A stretch of DNA of 64,000 bases from assembly GCF_932526225.1 (NCBI RefSeq), contig NC_064040.1, positions 5,677,181 to 5,741,180 on the forward strand, given 5' to 3'. The position numbers were made by a program, and so were the translations under genes. The stretch comes from Nematostella vectensis. Its lineage: Eukaryota; Cnidaria; Anthozoa; Actiniaria; Edwardsiidae. Of this stretch, positions 38,101 through 49,479 are shown one piece after another. The stretch's first letter is position 1; each line of letters opens with the position of its first letter. The notes under the pieces are model-generated. The model was given only the letters and a program-made list of their open reading frames with translations, did no database searches and was not told the origin of the DNA.

Positions 38101-41100
38101 GAAGGCGCTGAGGGAGCGGCTGCAGAGGCAGCAGGAAGAGTTGGAAGAGATCGAGAAGGTCAAGCAACTCGAGAAGGAACGAGAAAAGGTGAGGTGCTAA
38201 TTCGCGAACTAGACGTTTACAAAGAAAGTGAGGTGCTAATTCGCGAATTAGACGTTTACAAAAAAAGTGAGGTGCTAATTCGCAAACTAGACGTTTACAA
38301 TAAAAAGTGAGGTGGTAATGAGCGAACTAGACGTTTACAATAAAAAGTGAGGTGCTAATTTACGAACTAGACGTTTACAATAAAAAGTGAGGTGCTAATT
38401 CGCGAACTAGACGTTTACAATAAAAAGTGAGGTGCTAATTCGCAAACTAGACGTTTACAATAAAAAGTGAGGTGCTAGTTCGCGAACTAGACGTTTACAA
38501 TAAAAAGTGAGGTGCTAATTCGCGAACTAGACGTTTACACAAAAGGTGAGGTGCTAATTCGCAAACTAGACGTTTACAAAAAGTGAGGTGCTAATTCGCG
38601 AACTTGACGTTTACAAAAAAGGTGAGGTGCTAATTCGCGAACTAGACGTTTACAATAAAAAAGTGAGGTGCTAATTCGCCAACTAGACGTTTACAAAAAA
38701 GTGAGGTGCTAATTCGCGAACTAGACGTTTACAAAAAAGGTGAGGTGCTAATTCGCGAACTAGACGTTTACAATAAAAAGTGAGGTGCTAATTCGCAAAC
38801 TAGACGTTTACAAAATAAAGTGAGGTGCTATTTCGAGAACTAGACGTTTACAAAAAAGGTGAGGTGCTAATTCGCGAACTAAACGTTTACAAAAAAAAGT
38901 GAGGTGCTAATTCGCAAACTAGACGTTTACAATAAAAAGTGAGGTGCTAATTCGCGAACTAGACGTTTACAACAAAAAGTGAGGTGCTAATTCGCGAACT
39001 AGACGTTTACACAAAAAATTGAGGTGCTAATTCGCAAACTAGACGTTTACAAAATAAAGTGAGGTGCTTATTCGCGAACTAGACGTTTACACAAAAACGT
39101 GAGATGCTAATTCGCGAACTAGACGGTTACAATAAAAAGTGAGGTGCTAATTCGCAAACTAGACGTTTACAAAAAAAATTAGGTGCTAATTCGCGAACTA
39201 GACGTTTACACAAAAAAGTGAGGTGCTAATTCGCAAACTAGACGTTTACAAAAAAGTGAGGTGCTAATTCGCGAACTAGACGGTTACAATAAAAAAGTGA
39301 GGTGCTAATTCGCAAACTAGACGTTTACAAAAAAGGTGAGGTGCTAATTCGCGAACTAGACGTTTACAATAAAAAGTGAGGTGCTAATTCGCAAACTAGA
39401 CGTTTACAAAAGAAAATTAGGTGCTTATTCGCCAACTAGACGTTTACAAAAAAGTGAGGTGCTAATTCGCGAACTAGACGTTTACAAAAAAGGTGAGGTG
39501 CTAATTCGCGAACTAGACGGTTACAATAAAAAAGTGAGGTGCTAATTCGCAAACTAGACGTTTACAAAAGAAAATTAGGTGCTTATTCGCCAACTAGACG
39601 TTTACAAAAAAGTGAGGTGCTAATTCGCGAACTAGACATTTACAAAAAAGTGAGGTGCTAATTCGCGAACTTGACGTTTACAAAAAAGTGAGCTGCTAAT
39701 TCGCGAACTAGACGTTTACAAAAAAAGTGAGGTGCTAATTCGCGAACTAAACGTTTACAACAGAGAGAGGTGCTAATTCGCGAACTAGACGTTTACAATA
39801 AAAAGTGAGGTGCTAATTCGCGAACTAGACGTTTACAAAAGAAAGTGAGGTGCTAATTCGCAAAGTAGAACCTAACGAGAAAAGATAAAGTGTTAATTCA
39901 CGAAGTAGACTTTCACGAGTACGCTGGAAATGAATAAAATCTGAGGTAGTGCGCGAGAAAAAAACTTGAAACGCGGCACAGTAAAAATGCGCTAGACCTC
40001 CAAGAAACGTGTTGCGCGAAATTCACGAGAAACGTGCTGCGTGCGTCTTAAAAGACGTTATTGCACCTTATTTGGTAAGGCTAATAAAAGTCAGTTTGCC
40101 TCTAATTGTGTTTTTTTTTTCGCGAAAAAAACAGCCTCGAGCTATCGTAGTCGCCAGCTTGGATTTGAAACGAGTTTTTGCTCAGAATCCAAGATGACGG
40201 CTACGATCGCTCGAGGCCTGTATGTCGCAATGAAATTAACAAACCCTTCTAACCATCCATGCTGTTCTTGTAGGAGCGTGCAAGGGAAAAGATGCGCCAG
40301 AAGCAACTCCGGCTGCAGCGAGAAAGGGAGGAGGCGGAGCATCAAGAAGCAGAGAGAAAGAAGGAAGAAGAAGCCAAGCAAAAGCTCAAGCAGAAGGAGG
40401 ATGCGCGCAAGAAGCTGGAGGAGGTGGAGAGGAGGAAAAGCCAGCAGCAAGCGGCCAAAGAAGCAGCAGAAAAAGGTGACAAAAATAGTGTGAACGTGTG
40501 TGCGGAAAGTTGAAACGTGTGAAAGGATAGTGGAAAATCGTGTTCGGATAGTTGAAACGTGTGAACGGATAGTGGAAACGTGTGTTTGGATAGTTAGAAC
40601 GTGTGAACAGATAGTGGAAATGTGTGATTAGATAGTGAAAACGTGTGAACAGATAGTGAAAACGTGTGTACGGATAGTGAAAACGTGTGTACGGATAGTG
40701 AAAACGTGTGAACGGATAGTGGAAACGTGTGTACGGATAGTGGAAACGTGTGTACGGATAGTGGAAACGTGTGAACTGAAGTTAAAATGTGTGTATAGAT
40801 AGTGAAAACGTGTAAAGAAATAGTGAAAACGTGTGAACGGATAGTGGAAACGTGTGAACTGAAGTTAAAATGTGTGTATAGGTGCTCGCACACTAGGGGA
40901 CATTTTTCAGCTACATGACCCTGGAACATGTAGCCGTTTTAAAATCACATTCCGTACATAAAACGCGTCAGAGAGCGGAAACCAATACATGTCCCGGAGA
41001 CATGCCGCACTCAAATCATTTTCCATCCATACAAGTCGAGATAAAGCCAGCGCTTAAATATGGGCTTGCAGCGGGGACAAAACGTATTTACGCACACACA

Positions 41101-44100
41101 TTCGCAAAGGGACGTCTTAATTGTCCCAGGGGCAAGAGGCCGCAAGGTGTAGCATTGTTTGAGTTCCTTGTGCAACACGGGTTTACACCAAGTTTTCCCA
41201 CTGCAACATGTCCCGTCAAAGTTCATTTGGTTGAACTTTACGGGGCATGATGCAGCAGTGAATGTCGTGAAAGGCGCGACGTTTCTTTTATGAACAGCTC
41301 GGAAGCGTGCTCCCGCAGCATGAAACACAGACCACACAGATTTATCCAATAAAATACAGAGAAAAAGCGAAAATAATAATACTCTCGTGTTAAGAAGCTA
41401 GAGCTGTTTAAGGAGGCGGTAGTGACGATCCAAGCGCCCCTCCCACCCGCCATTGGGTCCCCTGTACACGAGAAGAACGAGGCGTTTGTGTTTGGGAGAT
41501 ACGTTGGGGTCACATTGTCGAAACTGTCTCCATCGATATTTCGCCGAGCCAAGGTGCATTTGATTTCGAGGAAAGGATGAAATGGAGGCTAAGGCTAGCA
41601 ACGCCAGTTTTGCTCGAAACTGAACTCCGCGTGGCTTCAGTAGAGTCGACTATCCTTCAAGCCTCGCTCCTGGCTTCAACTATAGTGACACGAGCTATGC
41701 TAGCGCTTCAAACAGCACCTCGTCTGGTTTCAACCTATATCACCATGGACATATGCAGCCTGCAGAACAGAAAAGACCATCCTTTGGTGTTGATAGCTCG
41801 CATAGGAATCAACCACTCCTGCAGGACTTAGTGACTTCTCCATGAATGTATGATAAACTGTGAAGGATGTTCGATTTCGATTTTTCTTTTTTTTTTCTTC
41901 TAATCTTTAGTTTTTTTATAGAATTCACTTGCAGTCTCTCGTTGGTTTCAAACAGTTTATTGTCATTCCAAGGGGCATAGTTTTCTGATTTGAGTGTATA
42001 ATTATAGATATGATGGGTGGTGGTGATTGTGGTTCGAAAATCTAGAAATTGTTACAGTGTTAGAAATAAATTGGAAAAACAGAATATATTAAACTCGTCT
42101 ACCACATGTATTTATCATTCGAGGAGATTTAGTTACTGTTTACAAATTTTGACACAAAAGCCCTGTATTATATACAAAGTTGGCACCAATATCTTGATAT
42201 ACGGACAATCCAGATAGATATAGGACAAAGTGAGAATCAAGAAATCACTCTGCTGACTGCCAATCGGATAGGTCGGTTGGTCAGCACTCTCAATGCACAC
42301 CACACCCATTCACACCACTCCACACCACACCCACCGCACATTTCCTTTGCCGTGGTACATCGCCTTCGTCATTGAACCACCTTGTAAACTCGCGTCGCAT
42401 TTCTTTGGCACCAATGTTGTGATTGTGCTTAAGTAAGGGATGGCTGAAGGGGTACGAGGGATTCTAGAGGAGAGTCGTCTCTCCAAGCGCCTGGGATGAT
42501 TTCTCCGGTCAGCGGATCTTCCTTGTCAACTAGACCTGGAGGGCAGTAGACATTCCTGCTAAGTCTCTCGCTGTTCAGCCAATTATGTAGAGTTAAGGTG
42601 GCCAGCGTTATTTTCTGCACTTTGAAAGGGCTTAGCCGGAAAGGGGCTCTGAAACAGTGCCATCTTTTTCCAAAGATTCCAAAGGATGTTCTCTGAAATC
42701 CGTCGTCCTTGATATTCTATGGTTCGCAATTCTTTCCTTGACGATGAGACTTTTTCTTGGATAGGGTTTGAGCATGAAGTTTGCTAAAGGAAACGCCTCA
42801 TCCCCTGTGATGACATAATTAACGTCACTGCTTCTCCCGGGCAGTGGGCAAGGAGGAGGTATATCAAGTGGGTTGTCTGGGCTTTCTAGAGCCTTTTTAA
42901 GAGAGCACCATGCTCACACGTGCCCGTCTGAGTTGCGCCCATTGGTGCTAATATCTGCGTATAGGCACTCGTAATTTGGCCCTGACATTATCAAAGCAAT
43001 GATACTTTCGTTCCCTTTGTAATCGTGGTAATGGGAACCAGCACTTGGGGGCTTCTGAATCAAAATCCGTTTCCCGTCTATAGCGCCTATATTATTAGGA
43101 ATATTCCACTTACAGTAGAATGACGCCGCAATTTCCCGCCAGATTTCAACGGTGTTTGGTGTTTTTAAGTGTTGTTTTCCCAAAACGTGGTAGATGACGT
43201 CGCATACTTCAAGAACAATCTTAGACACGGTACTTTTTCCAATCCGAAACTGCAAGGAAAGGGACTGAAAAGTCTTTCCTGTTGCCAGGTATCTGATGGT
43301 GAGGGCAAGTCTCTCGTTTGGCGCGATAGATGTCCTTATATGCGTTTCTTGCTTGGTTAAAAATGGCTCAACAGCCTCGACTATGCTAGGAACTTGGAAC
43401 TCTTTCATACTCTCTGAACAGAGTATGAAAAGCCCCAAGTTCTTCTCGTTGTTTTATCCACTCACGAGTCCACACTCTTCGTTCAATGGTAACAGGAGGG
43501 TTGTCATCATCTAAAAGCTGCATCAGAATCAGCAACATGCGGCGCCTTCGCATGGTAACTTCGCGTACAGCCATCGTGACTATAGTAGACCCATCCAATT
43601 TTCCTTCCCTATTTTTTGCATTGCGAAACAATACAATTATCGGTCTCTTTTTCCAATTGTGTTTATTGCAAATACGAAAACAAGAAAGTATTATTATTTT
43701 CTCATTTTTCGCTCGTTGTGATTGGATAAATCGACAGATTCAAGACATGTTGCAGTGGGAAAACTTGGTGTAAACCCATGTTGCACAAGGAACTCAAACA
43801 ATGCTACACCTTGCGGCCTCTTGCCCCTGGGACAATTACGACGTCCCTTTGCGAATGTGTGTGCGTAAATACGTTTTGTCCCCGCTGCAAGCCCATATTT
43901 AAGCGCTGGCTTTATCTCGACTTGTATGGATGGAAAATGATTTCAGTGCGGCTTCATGTCTCCGGGACATGTATTGGTTACCGTTGCGAATGTCTGTATA
44001 CAATTCGCTGTTGTACATGCAGCGTGCCTCCGATACAGGCGCCTGCCACAGCCCCCCTTATGTGAACGGTGCAGGAATTGACTGCCGCTACACGTCCCTG

Positions 44101-47100
44101 GGAAGTGTTCCCGCTGCTGTACTTAGCTGTCTGTGTTGGCTGTGCTTTTGTCCCTACGGCATGTCCCAGGCACATGAGCCTATAAAAGGCTCCTTAGTGT
44201 GTGAGTAAAATGGATAGGTGTCCCAGGAACATGCTTATGGGGCAGTTTATTCTGTGTGTACATATTGTGATTTTGTCCCCGCTTTATGTCCCCGCTATAG
44301 ATTCCCGCTCTCTGACGCGTTTTATGTACGGAATGTGATTTTAAAACGGCTACATGTTCCGGGGTCATGTAGCTGAAAAATGTCCCCTAGTGTGCGAGCA
44401 CCTTATAGATCGTGGAAACGTGTGAACGGATAGTGGAAACGTGTGAACGGATAGTGGAAACGTGTGAACGGATAGTGGAAACGTGTGTACGGATAGTGGA
44501 AACGTGTGTACGGATAGTGGAAACGTGTGACTGAAGTTGAAATGTGTGTATAGATAGTGAAAACGTGTGAACGGAGAGCGGAAACATAACAGAACTCCCT
44601 GCGCATTACTCTTTCCTGTAAGTTTTTTTAAATTTTTTTTTGAATGTGTTCATATGCTTAATAACGTTTGAAAACTTTCTTATGTTGCCACTTGTTTAGT
44701 ATGACAACTATTGTGAAATTGAAATGATGTGCTATGATGTGGTCTAGATTTAAGCGTGACCGGATCCAGTACTCCCATAAAGCCTGGCCGAGCTCATCAC
44801 AAGAAGCACAACACCTCTTCGTAAGTACTTCATGGTTTATTTATTCCTCTCCCCCAACCTCCCATGTAGATAAATCCCCTCTACCTGGAATGTAGAGATA
44901 CATCGTCCACTGGAATATGTACCATAGCAACTTTTCAGTCTACCTGAACTTGTGTTTTGCTTTAGGGAACAATCGGAACGGGACGCGGGTTACGCGGAGA
45001 CGCAAGACACGTCGGACGCTCGTCGCCACAACATCGCCTCCGCGTCGGCTGGCTCATCGGCGGCGATCTGGGAAGTGCCGGTCGACGACCTTATGCCTTT
45101 TAACAATCCCGAGTCAGCGCTCAAGGATGCGCACAAGTGCCTCTCCAACACCGAGGATTGGTACGTTAGAATATCCGTCGGCGTCTGTTTGCACTTTTTT
45201 TTTGACAAATGTTTTGTCGCCATGCCGCGTTTAACATGGTGCAAAAAGGTAAAGCTAACTGCACAACCCCCTCCCCCTTCTAAGCACAAAGTTGTTCAAT
45301 GTCACTCTCTTTCTCCGTGTTGAAGGACTGTTAGATACAAAGGGAAGAGAGGGTCCAAGATGTCTTGTGATTGGAGCGAAACTAGTCGTATTAACGTGGT
45401 GTCCACAACATTAGAGTGACCATGAGGCGCCTAACGAAGCCCTATTTTCCCATTTTCTGTTGAAAGGGAAGTGAAGTGTGAAGGTTTACAGTGCGTCCGT
45501 CGACTGGCCAAGCACCACCCGGATACGCTGGTACCACAGCTGCATACCTTGCTCCTAGCGGTCGGACCAGAGGTACGTAACACCCCCTCATCACCTTCCC
45601 TAAGAGAATTAACATTCAACCTCCCCCCCCCCCCCCTTCCTATCACAGCGAGACGCGGTTACAAGACGTGGTTATAATGCTTAAAGCCAGTCGATCCGAT
45701 TTGCGTGACGCGTTGTTTTGTATGCTATGAAAACCCCATGCATGTGAATTAAATCCGTTTGAATCATGCTGAAATTCTATCCATCCTACAATAAAATGGA
45801 CTCGATTATATTTCTACGATATCAAACAAGGCTGGGTTAGTTATATTCTCCAAAATGATGGGAGTTCTAAACATTCAAAACAAAAAAACAAAACAACAGT
45901 GTCACGCAGGTCGGATTCACGGACTTTAAATGCTTTAATGTTTTGTCTTGACAGGCGAAGAACCTCCGTTCGCAAGTTAGTCGTGCTGCTATATGCTGTC
46001 TAACGGACATGTTTGTCTGCCTGGGCCGAAATATGGACACAGTGAGTGAGAAAGAACGTTGGGCTACACGTGGAGGGCTCGTTTCCTGTACAAATTGATC
46101 GATCTTATGTCTACCCTTCCCCAGGATCTGGAGTACACGTCCAAGATCCTACTGACGAAGAGTGGTGAGACGAGCGGATTCATCAGAGACGAGGTGGAGA
46201 AGTGTCTACTAGCCATGATCTCTAACGTGACGGCCACGCGCGCCCTACTCGCTGTCACCTCTACGGGATGCGGGTAGGTGCTTTCGATAGGTATTAGACA
46301 GTCACGCAACCTACGTGTAACGTGACGGCCACGCGCGCCCTACTCGCTGTCACCTCTACGGGATGCGGGTAAGTGCTTTCGATAGGTATTCGACCGCAAC
46401 CTACGTGTAACGTGACTGCCACGCGCGCGCTCCCCGCAGTCAACTCTACGGGATGCGGGTAAGCGCTTTCGATAGGTATTCGACAGACACACAACCAACG
46501 TGTAACGTGGCATCCAAGCGCGCGCTACTTGCGGTCACCTCTACGGGATGCGGGTAAGCGCTTTCGATAGGTATTCGACAGACACACAACCAACGTGTAA
46601 CGTGACATCCACGCGCGCTCCTCGCGGTACTCTCTGCGAGGTGTGGAGGTGTTATTAACATGGCGCACTGGGTCTAGCGTTAACGTGACGCACACGGCCC
46701 CAAGGAAGTCCTTGTTGTGTAATGTGCTAGCCATGTGACGATGACGATTATGGTTGTTTCCTGTGCCCACAGACACCGTAACGTGGCTATTCGGAAGACC
46801 GCAGCTCAGTTCCTCAGCATACTAGCGGAGCGCATCGGTGCCAATCGCCTGATGAGCGGTGCCAAGGACGTCACCGATCATATTTTACCCGCGGCTGCGC
46901 AATTCGCTACGGATGGCGGCTCCGAGACAAGGTAAAGAACGCGAGGGCTCATACGGCGCCTTCATTGATAGAAGGGCAGTGCTCGTTAAAAAGCCTTCAT
47001 TGATAGAAGGGCAGTGCTCGTTAAAAAGCCTTCATTGATAGAAGGGCAGTGCTCGTTAAAAAGCCTTCATTGATAGAAGGGCAGTGCTCGTTAAAAAGCC

Positions 47101-49439
47101 TTGGTTGACCAAGCCATAATGTACTGTATAATGTATAACCTTTTATACACCATTTTGTCATTGTCTAAACCTCTAGCAAAATACGACTCGACGATTTTCT
47201 TAATCTACCCGACGAGCTTTTGGTTTACCCTGGACCCAGAAAACTTTTAATTGACCCGCTTATTTCTTACCCGTTGGTTAGATAGCGGTCTATAGTTAAA
47301 TGGCTAGCCCGGTTAAACATCATAGACACACACACAAAATAAAATATAAAAAGGAAAAATCCCACAGATTTTTGCATGATGTTTAAAGCCTGTTTGCATA
47401 CCCACTAAAACATCGTTTTCGCCAACATTGTGATATTACCACTTGCTAAGAATTCTGTCCTGATCATCGCCTTTTTTTTTTTCCCTTGTCACAGGTATTA
47501 TGGTCGTAAGATCCTCTACGGCATCTACGATCATCCGGAGTTCGACAAACTGCTGACCAAACACGTGCCTGCAAACCTACACCGGCAGATACATGACATC
47601 GTCGAGACCCTTAGAACCAAGGTGGGTTGGGCCCGACTCATGCATCGCGCTCCTGCCGTGCCCAACCTTTTTAGGGTGATTTAGATACAAGACGCCGGCA
47701 AAAAAAAGCGCGCGTGCAGTCGAACGTGCGCGAAGCGGCGCCCTCTTGCAGGTGTCGTGGATCTAAATCACCCTATTATTTGGGCTAAACACAGGAACAG
47801 TTGGGCGTCTGATTCAACTGATGGGCACGCCAGAATTGAGTTCGGCACGGAACTGGCACGCTTTTTTTGTTGCGAATCAAATACCACACTTAATTTGATT
47901 CGTGTAACACACTCCGCTGAACACAAGTCAACGTCGACGGCGTACAATCTATTAAACGCAATTCGTGTTTTCCAACTAGGGTTTGCCAAGTGACGTGTCG
48001 TCCGCGCGTCATCGCAAGAACCCTGGAAGCGGTTCACACTCGCGAAGCAACAGCGGCACCGGACCCAAGGGCGGCATTCGCGCCAGCACGAACGGCAGCT
48101 TGTTGTCGCCAGCGTCGTCAAGGTATGAGAAAATTCGATGTGTTGTTTGTCGACCGGTATGGTTTGTTTTTACTAGGCCGCAAGCGCGAAAAAAAACACA
48201 AGTAGTTTTACGATTCTCACATATGCACAAGCGCAAGAGAACGAAACTGCCTGATGTGTTCCTGCGGTTGTTCCACTGTTTCTCGTTTTTGTTTCACTTT
48301 GCCCCTTCTACAAGAGAACGCAGCTGCTTGATTTTCGCTTGTATTTCACTGTTTCTCACTTACGTATCACTTTGCCCTTTCTGCTTGCTGCCTTTAGGGA
48401 CCTTAAGATTTACGAAGTGCCGACGAATTTCTATTCCTTAGCGTGTTTAACACCTAATAAATTTGTTTCATTTTGTTCATGGTCGCAGGGAGTCATCTCG
48501 TGGACGGTCGGCACATCAAGACACGCCTGTACAGGTACAAAAATCCTTCTCGCCCGAAATGTTCATATTTTCATGTTGCAACTGCAATACCATGCGTTCC
48601 TTTTTCTCCAAATGCGAAATTGCGTCAAAATTTTCTAACTTGTACAAAAAGTACAAAAAGGGACCTAAATTTTTATAGGGCGGGGAGGAGAGAAAATTTT
48701 TTTTATTTGGGGAGGGGCTGAAAAAATGGTCAATAAGACCGCCTCCCAGTTCAATTAATAGTTTTGAGGCCTTCCCAACCCCTACAACTGAGACAATCAA
48801 ATGCATCCTAACAGGGTGATGAACTCCTACCGGAAATCGTCAAGCTACTTTCTTCCAATGACTGGAAGGAGAGGGTACAAGGGCTGGACGTATTTATAGA
48901 ACTGGCCGAGCGGAATCCACACGGACTGGGCGCTAAGTTCACTAAGGTAACAACAATAACTGGCGCGTACCTAGGATTTGCTGAGGGGTGGTTAGGGACG
49001 AGTCGATTATGCTAGTAAAACTGGGATAATATGCTTGCTCGCTTTTAATCAAAATTATGCTCAAATTATGCTCTCTATTTCCAACATAAAATGCGGAAAA
49101 AAAAAATTTAAAAAAATGATCTTTCAACCTCTTCTTTAATAATTAGATCAACCCAGTGAAATACAAAGCTTTACGCATAAACAGAGTTTCCACACCGAAG
49201 GATAACACTTGCTTGTAAGTAATCAGAGTACATTATCTTGCTGATCACGGCTGCACTTTCTTGGTGGCCGAGGACCAATTTGGTTGATCGGAATGCATCC
49301 AACGACTCAACTTTTGTTTCATCTCGATCAGCAACAACGCATTGCGCAATTTCCCGAGAGCAAGAGTGTGACTGGAAACAAGTTTTTCCTAGACTTCCTG
49401 TTCCGGCTCTTTCGCGCCCCTTCTCTCCCCTCCCCCCCC

Positions 49440-49479
<40 letters not shown>

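Larger units (their letters stand above)
40880..44403 (-). mobile_element. PIF/Harbinger DNA transposon inserted in minisatellite B
   Basis: A 3.5-kb element with long terminal inverted repeats beginning AGGTGCTCGCACACTAGGGG at 40880 and its inverse ending at 44403. A 3-bp direct repeat TAT flanks it (40877-40879 and 44404-44406). The outer roughly 100 bp pair closely. The inverted homology continues internally: about 41040-41215 on the left matches 43748-43925 on the right, with extra sequence at about 43985-44290. A HARBI1-type DDE transposase remnant lies on minus, and an accessory Myb-like fragment lies on plus. It sits between exon 7 and exon 8 and is removed with the intron. Confidence 0.85.

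Noticed and set aside
37129-38167. Minus-strand Ser- and Leu-rich frames opposite TOGARAM1 exon 6
   Set aside because: Codon shadow of Asp/Glu and Gln/Lys codons on the plus strand.
38189-39925. CRISPR-like array of about 40-bp repeats
   Set aside because: Repeats are head-to-tail without unique spacers and lie in a eukaryotic intron; it is a minisatellite.
44748-44760. Acceptor after TTTAAG (exon 8 starting near 44755)
   Set aside because: It gives an immediate in-frame TGA with the phase left by exon 7; the TCTAG acceptor ending at 44747 keeps the frame open.
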